Below are positions 25,613-38,100 of a stretch of 64,000 nucleotides of DNA, in pieces (position 1 is the first letter of the stretch; every line of letters begins with the position of its first letter). The stretch comes from Fasciolopsis buskii (lineage: Eukaryota; Platyhelminthes; Trematoda; Plagiorchiida; Fasciolidae), in NCBI GenBank assembly GCA_008360955.1, contig LUCM01004940.1:238974-302973 (forward strand), read 5' to 3'. Below the pieces are notes generated by a model. That model saw only the letters and a list, made by a program, of their open reading frames with translations, was not told the DNA's origin and searched no databases. The translations under genes were made by a program, and so were the position numbers.

Positions 25613-27895
25613 TTTGTTGGAAAGAATTTCTAATTATTCTTGCTTGCTTTTTCCTTTGATCCTGCATTATTTATCTCAGAAGCACAATAATGAATGAGCT
25701 CTATCGAATATCTGATTAACGGCTGGAGTATCATTTTGAGATGAATTTTCCGCTCAGCACTAAGGCAAAAGACGGTGACATTTACCTTTTAAAGTAAGGA
25801 CACTAGCCGATGAAAACATATCTAACGAGCGTTTCCAAATCCGTCCATCAGCGCATTCTTCTGGTTCTGCGCTAATGTAAATCCACATTTATTCTTAGCT
25901 TTTCGAAATGGCCACATATGAGTAATCTCTTACTTTACGGGTGAGCACATCGATCAACACACTGAACCTATTTTTGGCACTGGGCCCTGGTAAGATACAG
26001 GATCTAGCCCATCAGTTACACACAGACTTATCACACTGTCATCATCGCTGCTTCAAGTAATTTGAACTCTGATGCATTTTGCCCAGAATAAATAGTGTAG
26101 TATTCGCAAAGCTCTACTGTTTCTTATCTAGCTCAGGCACAGACTATCAAAGACAAGACAAAAAAGGAATTTCAACTTGAATATAGCTGACGATTTTCTT
26201 TCTCATTGTCAAGAAATTTAATTTCTTTTATGATTTATCTTGTCTGTTTTACCTCATCTTGTTACAGCCTTCCACTGAGATGACAGTTTATTGCTGACGA
26301 AAGTCCACCATGGAAATACAAATCCCTTCCAGGTGCTGCACGAAAATAAATGCAGTGTGCAAAGTCGTATAGGAAGTGCTCCTACAATTGATGCTACTCA
26401 TCTGAGTCCTGCCAATAAACTTGAGAGCCTACCAAACTTATTCCGCGGGACGAACGATTAGATAAGCTCACAGATTTGATGTGCAAATAATTTCACATGA
26501 ACAGCCCATTTTATTTGAGCTAGAATATCTTTTCATTTGTGTCATAGAGCTATGTTCACGTCATATTCACACATGCACACGCCCATACACGCACTCTTAT
26601 ACCCACATAGTTTACTCAGGCAATACTCGTACGGTTTAACACAACCACAGGGCTTGGACAGCGAATTCTGCAGCCACTGTCTTCTTTTTGTCAGTCAGTG
26701 TTGGGTTCTTGGTAAAGATTGGTTAAAATGGAATTGTCGTTCCAAGTACCATGGAAAGCATTGGGCAGCTGAACACTTTCTGCATTCCATTTGCTTATGG
26801 TTCTCACCCTCATCTGGATTCCGCATGAGCTCAAGTCATTCTGTCTCAACGTTTGCATCCCGATTTGACCGAAAACCTCCATTGGTGAACCTTTGAAGGT
26901 TCGTGGTGGCGAACGCAGTTCATTCTAGTTCGTGTGCATGGCCAAGTGAAAGTTGAAGTCATGATGTTTGAAACCCAAGAAAACCTTAAATCAGTCATGT
27001 TTTTGCATATCCCACGGGTCATCTTGGGATTGCGCATGATGGCGCAATCTTGACGTTGTCATGACCTTCATTGTGAAGTCGGTGCGGTAAACACATGAAA
27101 TCAATATCAATGCATATTTCGGTTTAAGAAAAAGATGAAGAATTATCATTCTGTCCCACGTTCAGACCATTCTTCCTGTCTCGATGCAATTTGTGGGGTG
27201 CCAGAGTAAGATTTGTGAAAACGATAGTTTGACTGACGGGCAATGGGGCCGTCTCCCTAAGACGTGAAAACAGAAAGCACATTCAAACAGTAAAGATGTG
27301 GCTGTGCGAAATGGTATTTTTTCTCCAAGGTATGCTCCGAAAGAACTAGCTCGTCCTTAATACGCACCTGGAAGCGACAGAAAATGCAAGATTTTTCATG
27401 AGTGGTATGTAAAACTGGAAGTTCTACTCGAATGTGCTTCATCTTTTTTGACGAGTTGGGGAAGGCAGACAGCGTTACCGCTTTTCGTAAACTCTCATTT
27501 ACCGCTGTTTTCGGCAAACAGGGGATAATTCCCCATTTATCAGTGAATGGAATTATATCGATTTCGCCTTATCTGTGACGAGACAGCAGATGTTAATTAA
27601 TCAGAGTCGTTTTTACAGTCATCATAAGGGATGGTCATAAAATTGGAGCAGTTAATCAGTTTATCAACCATAGTCAACCTGAATAGCACGCCTAAAGGGA
27701 AGCTCAAAAAATTCCGATGTAAACAGGAATTAAGATCATAAGCTAGTGGTGACCGTAAGAATGAGGTTCGACCGCACAAACAAAAGGAAGACATAAATCA
27801 TGTTACCAGCTGTGCAAAAACAACTCCACACAAAGATGTATCTAGAAACACTAATGAGGCAGATTCCTTGAGGTTATGGAAACTCTCTCAGTGTG
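25613..27895. other. No recognisable gene
   Basis: No supported gene. A minus-strand frame at 27,257-27,517 has a splice-acceptor-like AAAACAG before it and a donor-like CAG/GTGCGT inside. Its CIFC motif is not enough to name a protein. Confidence 0.5.
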
Positions 27896-27901
27896 TTTAT
27901 T
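27896..27901 (-). terminator. Candidate poly(A) signal of the GPCR gene
   Basis: AATAAA on the minus strand, the first canonical hexamer I find after the receptor stop codon, about 480 bases downstream. The distance suits an animal 3' UTR; actual use is inferred. Confidence 0.4.
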
Positions 27902-28378
27902 CATATTCGAATAGCCAGTTAAATGAGGACGGTTCACATTGTGTCTTGGAAAAATATATCGAACATTAGTAACTACGTACAATGGTATCACAGCGGGAAC
28001 GTATAAACGGTCATTTCCAGTCTAACGGAATTCTAGGGGACTTGAATTTGGACAAGGCAATAGTAAGTTTCACATAACCCCAAAAATGCGATAACGAAGG
28101 CATCTCTGAGACGACACTGTGTATGACAGCAACCACAGCTCATAATCGTGCAAAATGGATGTTATGGTAAACAGGTCCAGTTTCGAGGGTGCATCATCAA
28201 ATTACCCCGGGAACGGAGTAATCAAAATAGATAAATCTTGATTTTCTGGAGGTCCCACACAGAAAATACAAATGCCAGACGTGCAGTCCGAATAGATGGA
28301 AACGACTTTCCACGTATTTGTACATGGAGCAGTTATTACCAAGCAGAAACAGTTCCTCGGTCCGGATTAAGCGGCCAT
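27902..28378 (-). other. Presumed 3' UTR of the GPCR gene
   Basis: Non-coding stretch between the receptor stop and the first AATAAA. No other feature is seen. Confidence 0.4.
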
Positions 28379-30595
28379 CTAAATTGTACAACCATCCTTT
28401 ATATTGACGGGTAGTAATTCATTATCCCTTAGATCTTTTTGATGCACGCACACATCGATCACAGTTGAAACTGGGGCGGATACGATACCCGTGTCTCGTG
28501 GGACAGCGGCAGGGGTTTGTCGAGATATACTGTCTGTTAAACAAATTGGAAAGCAGCGTTCACAACGATCCATCGATTTAGACGAAATGAGATTAGCAGA
28601 TTCCTCCGGGCCGACAGCATCAGCCGACTGGATTCCGTTAGAGTCGGTTCCAGTGGACGAGGAGGCAAATTTTCTAGGGGCCTTTGTGCAGATATGTTCT
28701 ATTCGTCGAGTTCGTCGCCCAAAACGCCATATTCGCGGCCGTGTAAGAACCGAGCGACGGGCTGACCCTCGTTCACTGAATGGAGAAGTTGTCCATTGTT
28801 GTCTGGTCTTTCGTGGTAAACTGTGAAATTTTGTACCGGGAACCAGAACAACACGTCTCTTAGAGAAATAGCTGTCTGGTGGAGGGACAAAACCAACGTC
28901 AATATCTGACTGGACATTTGTTATGACTGACCCGTGAATAAAGGTGGGTTTCGTTTGGTTTATTCCGCTTGCTTTTCGTTCCTTTTGACGCTTCCAAGTC
29001 CACTTTATTTGGTGAGATGAAAAAGGAAAACGGCGCTTTCTATCAATTACAAAAGGCAATGGAGGCGGCTTGTACGAATGATGATATCGACTGTTAGGAA
29101 AATAACCACGTGGATAAATGGATGCATTCTTCCCGTAGTAACCATAATGATGATGAGGCAGTTGATATTCATGCAATAGTGATGGTTTTGGATGACGCCC
29201 AAATCCAGGATGATTTTGTTTGTTATCCTTGCGAGATTTGTACCGTTTCCGGATACGACAAATCCAGTCACGTAATTTGAACAGGTGAAACAGATTGCAC
29301 AGAGAATTTAAAAAGCGTTCACAAAACCAACAATAGAGAAAGAAATAGAGATCACTTTTGATTGCCAAAGCAATAAGAGAGAGTGGAATGAGAAGATTTT
29401 CGAAAATGACCGATTTTGAGGCTGATGTGAAACGTATCAGTACCGATGTCAGAACTGACGGACCTTGAAAAATAAAAAATGTTATGACCAAACATACCAA
29501 TGTAACGGTAATTTTCCTTTCTTCTCGGCTGGCTCGATTCAGATGAATGCCGCTCGGTCCGTGTAAGGTCAAAGCAATTGCATATTGATTAGATAGGATT
29601 TCGGGGCTGATGAATCTATGAGTGTTATTGTTCTCACAGGTCAGGGAACTATTCAGGTTCGCCACTTCACCACATTCTCGAACAGAATCCGTAGGTGGTT
29701 GAATATCGGGCGACCCATTGTTGTGAGCTGACTGACAAATGGGTCTGCGTTTGAAACACTCTCGGCCAATCATGCTGAATTGACGTCGTTCACGGGTCTG
29801 ATTGGATGCCTCACTGGCAGAATTGACTCGACTATTCGGAACTCCTTTGCTGGAGTTTGTTATTCCGGCCGCCCCGTATGTGGCTCGTAATAGTTTGGAT
29901 GAACGTCGCACAGCCTGAATTAGACGCATGTTCACAAACGTCAGCAGCGCGAAAGGAAATATGAGAAATAGGATAACTTGCACGATCCACACATAACATC
30001 GATGAAAAATTACAATATTCGGGTAGTTCACATAATCAACGGACATATTGAGGAGGACGAACCCGGGAATACGAATAATGACACTGCTGACGATTACCAT
30101 TGTGACTACAATACGGCGATGCTTATGACGAATTCGACGCGAATGGAGCGGATGACAGATGGCCACGTAACGTTCCATGGCAAGCATTGCGGTCAGCCAG
30201 TTCGAGATGAACAACAACGTGTCAACTGTCTCGCCGAGTACGGTTTCAGCCGAATAGAACCACATTCTAAATTGTTCGGAAGTTCGTGGAATGATGAAAT
30301 AGTCCAGCGAGAGGATAGACAACAATAGCAATACCAATAAATCTACAATGGCCAACATGACCACATAAGTGACCGTAGGACGCCATAATCCTCGGCGTGT
30401 AACCACGGCAATTGTTACTAGGATGCACAGAATACTTGTCACGAATATTGGCAATGAGACATAATGTTTCAATATGACATATGTTTCAGCCGACGGTAAC
30501 AGGTCCGGTAAGAGAGATTCATTTTGGCTCGACAGCAGGGACTCAATTGTGTCGTGTTCGACGACTGTGTCGGCGACTTCACGAAACATGTGCAT
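28379..30595 (-). CDS. Class A (rhodopsin-like) GPCR, orphan, divergent
   Basis: A 738-residue seven-helix receptor in one exon, the only clear gene here. Numbered from the ATG at 30,595: N-glycosylation site N25; TM1 ~45-66; TM2 ~76-99 with D85 (2.50); TM3 ~117-143 ending in E141-R142-Y143, then VAICHPL; TM4 ~161-182; Cys200 and an NMS sequon in loop 2; TM5 ~201-224 with P214; loop 3 of about 135 residues; TM6 ~360-387 with FQGP (P379); TM7 ~397-421 ending YFFLYCWF; then a ~310-residue basic tail with a His/Tyr-rich patch. Oddities: Glu replaces the usual Cys at 3.25, there is no Trp in TM4, and YFFLY replaces NPxxY. The TM7 end (YCxFxxRF) recalls invertebrate peptide receptors such as FMRFamide-type; flatworm-specific orphan families are the alternative. 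The open frame runs 21 codons further upstream, but only from GTG, so I start at the ATG (G at -3). Confidence 0.93.
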   Translation of the reverse strand: MHMFREVADTVVEHDTIESLLSSQNESLLPDLLPSAETYVILKHYVSLPIFVTSILCILVTIAVVTRRGLWRPTVTYVVMLAIVDLLVLLLLSILSLDYFIIPRTSEQFRMWFYSAETVLGETVDTLLFISNWLTAMLAMERYVAICHPLHSRRIRHKHRRIVVTMVIVSSVIIRIPGFVLLNMSVDYVNYPNIVIFHRCYVWIVQVILFLIFPFALLTFVNMRLIQAVRRSSKLLRATYGAAGITNSSKGVPNSRVNSASEASNQTRERRQFSMIGRECFKRRPICQSAHNNGSPDIQPPTDSVRECGEVANLNSSLTCENNNTHRFISPEILSNQYAIALTLHGPSGIHLNRASREERKITVTLVCLVITFFIFQGPSVLTSVLIRFTSASKSVIFENLLIPLSLIALAIKSDLYFFLYCWFCERFLNSLCNLFHLFKLRDWICRIRKRYKSRKDNKQNHPGFGRHPKPSLLHEYQLPHHHYGYYGKNASIYPRGYFPNSRYHHSYKPPPLPFVIDRKRRFPFSSHQIKWTWKRQKERKASGINQTKPTFIHGSVITNVQSDIDVGFVPPPDSYFSKRRVVLVPGTKFHSLPRKTRQQWTTSPFSERGSARRSVLTRPRIWRFGRRTRRIEHICTKAPRKFASSSTGTDSNGIQSADAVGPEESANLISSKSMDRCERCFPICLTDSISRQTPAAVPRDTGIVSAPVSTVIDVCVHQKDLRDNELLPVNIKDGCTI

Positions 30596-30690
30596 GTCGG
30601 GTCCCACTTGGAGTGGAAGTTCACATCGTGTTGACTTAACAAAATGCGAAAATAACACCGAACGATAAGTCCAACTGTGAGTTAGTTAAT
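30596..30690 (-). promoter_or_regulatory. Possible 3' splice site / 5' UTR before the GPCR
   Basis: Upstream of the chosen ATG the frame stays open back to a TAA at 30,686-30,688 with no other ATG. Overlapping that stop on the minus strand is CTATTAACTAACTCACAG, a good branch-point (CTAAC) plus acceptor AG ending at 30,675. The receptor exon may therefore start at 30,674, with an untranslated or short coding exon further upstream. Confidence 0.4.
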
Positions 30691-31122
30691 AGAAGGTCAA
30701 ATGACACACCGTTCTAGCTGCAGAATTCTTATTGGTGATAATAACTGCCAATGGGATCGTTCTACAGTTTGGCGGATCGACCAATCAGAGCAGAGAATTC
30801 CAAAACCACTGTCATGCTCGAACTTCAGGGCCCTCTGTGGTTCATCAGAGCACACATAATAGCTTCAATTAAAATTAATTTATAATTCAATCATATTACA
30901 GCAATAAAGGCACCTAAATGGCGGTGCATTGAATGGAGCTGAATATGCACTACCAGACAGTAAGAATGAACTGCGACTGTTCAGACTTCATTGTAGAGAT
31001 ATGTGAACCAGTGATTTTGATTATCTTATTGACATAAATGCACTCTACAAAAATGGAATTCCAGAGCCTATGGAACGGTTACCGGGGAGTAAAAAAATGA
31101 ATGATGGCGAAGAAATTATTCG
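30691..31122. other. Presumed upstream flank of the GPCR
   Basis: No gene seen. It contains an AT-rich patch (TTAAAATTAATTTATAATTC near 30,868-30,890). A promoter cannot be placed from sequence alone. Confidence 0.4.
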
Positions 31123-31303
31123 TTTATCTTTTATCTTCTACTTCCTTTATTCATGAAATAACAATGTGCATCATTTTTCAGGAATGGGGCCGCTGTCAAC
31201 AGAGGGCTACAAGTAGAGAAGTTGACCGGCGATGATAGGATTTGAACCCGCGACTTTCACGTCCGAAAGCAACGATCATATCCCCTTGGAAACTGCCGGC
31301 CAA
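31123..31303 (-). mobile_element. tRNA-derived SINE, near full length, diverged
   Basis: The minus strand reads CGGCAGTTTCCAAGGGGATAT (decayed A box). It continues through a good B box (GGGTTCAAATCC) and the shared body (GTCAACTTCTCTACTTG, GCGGCCCCATTCCTGAAAA), and ends in TTTCATGAATAAAGGAAGTAG followed by GATAAAAGATAAA. The tail pattern is the same as at 50,958. It lies about 460 bases upstream of the GPCR exon. Confidence 0.75.
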
Positions 31304-34300
31304 TTACGGAGCGCAGGACTGCGAACTTTCGTAAAACTTCAATGCCGTCCGTGTTCATACTATTTCCACGGCATAGTAATACAAAGACATGGGGTTTTGC
31401 CATTTAACACCAGTTATCAGCAGCCAAATTAGCCAATTTGGAGTGATCTTGATTTCTTTCCACTTTTGATTAATTACTGCAATGACTGAGCTCTGATAAT
31501 GGAGCTTGTTTCATTGTCTTTTGTTAGTAGATCAGCGCCGGTCAGAATGTTTTTACGTTTGTTGTACTTTGCCAACCTTCATACATAGCAGTTTGTCTTT
31601 CATGTGAAATATCGATGTAAACTATGAGGAAATTCCGATTTGCTCACGGTTAGACCAGACCGTAAACGATTAGCCCAACGCAGAACTACTCTATCAAAAG
31701 GAGTTGGAGAAATATTCATGATTATCAACTTCCGAAATTCCCAAAGTCCTCAGCTTCATCTCGTTCCTCGGCCGAAGTACACGCCAGTTGGCTTCCTAAT
31801 CTAATTGGATTGGAATTTGAGGTAGGTAGGTAGCCGACCTCAAGACGGATTTACAAGTGAAATCAGCAGTATTCACGCATACTTCAAACTTTTAAATGTT
31901 ACAATGGGTATCTTGTTCAAAAATGCCTCATCGTAGTGAAGGCACTATGCCCGTATTAATTGCTTCGATAAGCAGATCACATAACGAAATGGTACGGTTT
32001 ACCAATCAGGGGCAATAAGCAAGCAAATGAAAAAACAATCACTCAACTCTAACAAGTAGATTACTTCCAATTTAATAATATTCATAGCTTAATTAATGCT
32101 AATAAATCTCTGCCTTCTTTAATCAGTGCAGAATGATGTGCAATATTTCGGCGAAGAGCTTAGGCAAAACTGCCACCCAATGAGGAAGTGATCGACGACC
32201 TGAGGGCGCATTCAGGTGACCATTATCACATAATGCCTCGATGTTGACTGTTTGACCATCGGCAGCCGGTCGGATTCACCGATTGTTGCGTCTTGTCGAG
32301 GACTTATAAATCAGCCAATTCTGAACCTCATCAATATATATATATGCACTCTTATGTGGCTGTATATTCCATTATTTAATTATTTCTAATTTTTCTGACA
32401 AATGTGGGACACGTCAGAAAACTAGCTCCATGTACTTGGTTTTTCATTCCGGTTACTGACTGAAAGCTTATACGCCCTAAATAAATGTGAAACACAGAAG
32501 GATTTCTTTGCAGTACTGCTGTGATCAGTTGATCAACATTTATGCTTAGAGTCATGAGTGAGAATCTTCCCACCACCAGTTACGATCCTCACCTGATAAC
32601 TATTAGTTCGTTGACCTCCGCTTCTAGAAAATGATATGCATTGTCGCATTATTAATAGATATTAAGAAAAAAAGAAGAAAAGTATTCAGCAATGATATTA
32701 ATTCGGTTTATTTGAAGCTGAAGGGTGGAGTTTACAAGAATTTTCATCAGAGCTTGACATAACTCTTATTCGATCCGCCGAGACCTCACTCGTTGCTTAC
32801 AAGTGGTATCCGTGGAATTATGCACATTGTGTACATGGTGATCATGAAGTGTAAAGTGCAACAACCTGCGATAAAACAGTAGTATGTCTTGGAGCTCCTC
32901 TAGGCGGCAGTTATTTTTTGCTCAACTGTTTATTGCAATAATTAAAAAGCATGGCAATCAGTATAGAATAACTTAAAGTATATATACATTCTACTTTTAA
33001 CAATTAGGCATAATCTAAGTCAGCAGAATGGAGTCTTACTAGTTAGTGTGATTACAGACGACTTGTTGTACCTCGATGTCTTCGTACCTGTGTTGGTCTC
33101 AACAAACAGTTCTCGGTTTTGATATCAAACTTTTAAATCTAATCGATTGCATATCGAAACCCCAGCAGTTATCACTAACCTTTGAAAACTAGTGGATCGT
33201 TATAGGGATTATGTGAACCGGGAATACAGGTTGCATAGTCGTTTATCAGTTGGGTAAATAATGGGAACGCTGCCGTAAGTCCACTCATAACGCATACTGA
33301 ATTATTATTTCTGGTAGGTGTCACCGTTACGATTGAAAACGAATGTTGAAGCGATTGTACTCGTAACAAAACGCAAATGTCTTGCTTGAACTTGCAGGTG
33401 ATTCCTCACCTTGGGCAGATCACGCAAAAAAGGCGGGACCAAGTCAGATACGTGCTTGCCATGCTGCTATCCTGTGGTCCATATCAGACTTTTCTGTCTC
33501 GTAGCATGATACCTGCGCGACTACTGCACTAAGTCCTACTTCCAGAAGCATACACTTATGAATGCGATTGCACTTTGTCCGAAGCACATGCCATCAGCTT
33601 TTTTCGCCGTAAGTTCCAAGGCGAATTTTTATCCACAGTCCTAGATTCCCGCAGTGTAAAACATAATGATCAGAGTTTTACGCTGTCAACGATATCACAA
33701 GAATTATGGAATTAAAATGATGATTTTCAATCCTCCTGCTCTAAACGAAATCTGGTCAAGTTGATAGACAATCACCAAATGATAAAGATAGAGCAGCGTT
33801 CAACTTGATTATTAAACCATTGTTTGGGAAAAAAGGATTTCTAGGCTCTTACGACATCAAAAACGCAGATATCTGCCACAGAAACGGAACCTTTTCGCAC
33901 CCATGTTTACGGTGATTTTGGTTGCACTGTGTCAACGGGGTTGAGAACTGAGTCTGTTTAACACACTAGATACATATCGGATTCATATAAAAGCTACTCA
34001 TTGGCTGCGCCGGTGGAAATACCCGGAAATTCATGTTTCGTACGCTTTGGAATGCAAACTTTATCCAGGTGATAGTGATGAATCCCACCTACACACGAGT
34101 TTATCGACCGGTGGTACCAGTCTCTTGAACGGCGGGAAAAAAAGGCACACGATTTGCAAAGCAGATTAATCGGTGTGTGAGCACCGTGGTCGGATTAGTG
34201 ATAGCTCTACAACCAGAATGATAGTCTTTCGGTCATGTCTGATGGAGACTAGCTTATAACATTGCTGAGAGGTTCATTCTGATGTTGCAATCGATTGAAT

Positions 34301-35047
34301 CGCGTAATTTAGCCATAACGGATGCGGTGTTGAAATAAAATAAAGGAATATGTTCCACTGCAGCAGTAAATTGTCAAAACATTCCATAGCTAGTGAGATT
34401 TTTGCTCACTGTTAGTCAGCATATTTCACGTGCTTCTTGGTGATACTTAAAACGGGATACCAGTGGGTAAATGTGTTCCATGCATAGGTTCGAATTCCAC
34501 CGAGGAAAACACTTTCTACACTCAGTTCTTTAAGATATTGAAGCCCCAAGGTAGGATAAATAATGAAAAGCCATCGCGTTTTATGACGAATACATATTTT
34601 TGAAAAAGAAAGTTCAAAAAGGAAACATTCACGTTCGACACATGCAAAAATGAAAGGGACCTTAGATATGCCAACTGAGAGTAATATATCGTGCGTAAAA
34701 ATCGATATACGCCTAACAATATTGCTCTTCTAGCGCATCGATCGAGCAACTGAATGCAATACTTTAGAGGAATGTAAAATGACCATCTGTACTGTCTTGG
34801 CAGTCTGTGGAACATCCTACGGAAAGACAAGGGCAAGATAATCCGCAAATAAGCAATACCCCAAATAGCCCCGTTTTCTGCCCACATGCTGTATAAGAAA
34901 AAAATGGGTTGCTTTGTCTCATAATTGCTACTTGGGAACTAGTTAGTGTTGTATTATAGAACCATGCCGGCTGAAGGTTTGATGGGCAGGTTATAATTTC
35001 CGCTTGCAGCTGGTGTCCAAATTCTGTGTTGCATGTGAAACGAACTA
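31304..35047. other. No recognisable gene
   Basis: No supported gene or repeat; only short frames, the longest about 121 codons on the minus strand at 34,522-34,887 with no motif. Confidence 0.55.
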
Positions 35048-35172
35048 CTTCAAGAAGGCCGCCGTATTTGTGAGGCTGCCGATTACGAAGTAGCCGAAGA
35101 TGGGAGGATTAAATCCAAAAATCTTCACTTACATTGGCCACCAACTAATCCGCTTGACAATCGCTGGTCGCA
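35048..35172 (-). mobile_element. Degenerate SINE copy, head plus partial body
   Basis: The minus strand reads CAGCGATTGTCAAGCGGATTAG, a decayed A-box region. It continues through GGATTTAATCCTCCCA (mutated B box) to GGCAGCCTC and GGCGGCCTTCTTGAAG, matching the order of the full copies. The tail is missing. Confidence 0.6.
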
Positions 35173-38100
35173 AGACAGAATTCTTCATAATCGATGTAAG
35201 TATAGATGTAGCACATTTCAGAGGAGTATGGCTCTCTAAAATGGCATCAGACAGATAAACTGATTGTTGGATTGGCGTGCCCATCACAGCACTCACTGAA
35301 ATTCAAAGAAGGTTGATATAAACCTGGGTCGCGTTTTTATCTTTTATCATACGCTTTTCTGGAGGATAAGTTGACCGCATGAGCTCTAAGAATGCTGGTA
35401 CATAGATTGTGATCTTCCGGAGGAATAGAAATAATGCTTATATGGAGCTATGATAATCTCGAACGAATAAGCCGGTCAGATACATGGGCGAGTCCATGTA
35501 ATTCAGTAGCGCTTGCGGCTAACTCCCCATGAAATCATTTTCGTGTTTTCTGCATCAGCTGCCCTGAAATTTTACGAGCATCAGCATTGACCTACTTTGT
35601 ACGGATAATATGGCTGTTGAAATAAAACTCGATGGTTTTAAATAATCATGAGGCATCATAGCGCTAGTGATTACTATGGTCGGGAACAGCATGAAGTCTA
35701 TTTTTTCCTGGGTTTTATGGAGTTAAATTGACATAGGCTCGAAGATATTCCACTCCGGGGGATTCATCATATTTTATTTGAACACACGAGTTCTAAATAT
35801 ACATTAGGCCATCGTTTTGCACACCTGATCTTCTCGTTGCTTTCATTTACATAACCTGGGTCTGAGTTATGCCTGTGCACACTGCAAGGTGTATCCTGTC
35901 CCCCGTACTGGCCTCGCTCTGTAAGTGCTGATGCTAGCTGATAGGCTTACTGAGCTGCGGCTCTCGCTGATAGGTCACTCAACGCTTCAAAGATCGCCGT
36001 CCCAGTTCTTGCTGCAGCACCGGCAGCCAGCATCCGAGGTTTCTTGCTATCGCCCGAATATCGCATTGGTATCGCAAATGTCAGCATTACAATTGGTATT
36101 GTGCTGTAAAGCTGCCCAATATTTAGTAACTGGATCTGCACACTGGTGTATTCAAGTTTGAAGATTGGATCGAACGCTTCAGGTTATCGTGTAGTTTCCG
36201 GAAGGACATGAGGGAAAAGAACAAGGCAGCATTTACCCTGGCTGGTTTTGGTTGTTCATTGCATGTCCTTATAAGTGACTTGATACATCCTGGAGCTCCT
36301 TCAGGTATCCCAATTCACAAAAGGAACAATGCATCCTCAGTGACACCGTTCCAGTGAAATTCCAGGGCGCTCAATCTTCAAAATTCAGCTCCTTATTTAG
36401 GATTCGTGTAACGAATTTTCGTGAACTGACCTTGAAGTTACAGGCGCAACCATCCAAATGACCTACGGGTAAGAAGTATAAAATACAGAAAGCCAAGGTA
36501 GAGTAAAGCAGTATCGAGAAACTGGAGCTTCGATTCGCCATGTCTCAGAAGATGAAACACCGTCCTTTTCGAAAAGATTATTCCTTTTCGGAAAATAAAA
36601 GTCAGCAATCTAAATTTCACAGTCGGGCGGTTGTGGATAACCTTCTAATTAAGTTCTTGGATTGGAATAAAGTTGGCAAACAAACCGAACGTTGAAAGCC
36701 AAAATTGAGGGTAGTGAAAAACGCCCATAATGTTAAGCAAGTTTAATAAAGCTTACTTTCGAACTCTGCCAGTTAGGTTGCCATGTCACCAATGAATTTC
36801 TTCAGTAAACAGGAAGTGTTACATTAATGTCATGAATGGTCGATCTGAAGATTGAAGATTATTTCTTCGTTCTCAGTAGTTAATCTATAATCTAATTAGT
36901 TTGGCACTGCTTTATGTCGGATTCAATAACAAAAGAGTAATTCACCCCTACGGTTGCTCAATTTGTTTTGCCTATTGTACTAAGACTCCGCATTCAATTT
37001 CCAATAGGTTGTCGTTGATATGCAAAGTCCTTTCGCTTGAAGATAGCGGGAAAAAAACAAATTTGAAGTTCTTCCTAAACAGCTTCGAGATCGAACTGCG
37101 TTGAAAATGAGAAATTATACAATTGAAATAAAAAAGTGACACACTGGTTTATCGAAAATAAATGGCTATCTCACGTTCTTGATTTCAACAGCGTAACTCT
37201 TTGTGATCATGCTGGCACAGAATTCTTTAGGCTAATGAACCTCCAGCTTTGGAAGGAACGAAGGTGAAATGCGGTCAGCATGATGAAGCGTATAAAGAGA
37301 TTAATTGCCTGTATACTGATGAACTGATCGTCTAATTAATTGTTTTAGTGCAGCAAAATGATTTCTTTGCAGTTATCTTTGGTTTTCTGTGACCTATGCC
37401 AACATCTGCTTTGTACCTCGGAGTGTTGTTAAATCCCAGTCTTTCACGTAAGACTCGAATTTCAGAGTTGCGCTTGACTGTTCTCCCCTAAAACACTGCA
37501 TTCAAAAGACAAATCATCGTTGTTATTTGCCCAATACGGACAGGTCTTTTGGAACTGTATGCTGTCGCGAGAACTACCGAGGCTTTCAACGCAGCGGCCA
37601 ATGCGAGCAATCTCCAAATTGCTAAGTCCATTGTGTGTAGTAAGTAAATTCGGCTGTGCGACCTCCTGTAAATAGGTGTATTCAAATAGGTAAAACACTC
37701 CGATAGTCTGGGAGAGAAGCGTTAATTCGTTGAAGACCAAATCTTCGATAAATAAGAATAATTTCTGAAAATTTCGTCAGTTTCGGGAAAATAAAAATTG
37801 AGAATTCAGCCAAATGAATGAAAGGCGGAAAAATAGTACTCTTCCGCTGGTGCACTGTTACTGGTGGACATTCGGGTTACCTTGAGTAACCTTTTGCAAG
37901 GAAGGCTATCAGCGGGAGCCGAAAAGCTGACCAGTTGCATCCCATACCGAGGACACTGTTATTGACTTATGAAAATGACATAAAAGAAATCATCACTCGG
38001 AGAATCGTTCTCTCAGCACACTCAGAACCTCATTCGCTTCAGATTCGTTAACCGAAAATTAACCCTAAAACTTAAAGAGAATTTCATGTTTTCCGGTGAC

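Noticed and set aside
27257..27517. CIFC...VLSE resembling the start of ribosomal protein S18-type sequences, with splice-like flanks
   Set aside because: The key downstream motifs of S18 (basic GRxITGLC-type end) are absent; the match is too short to support a call.
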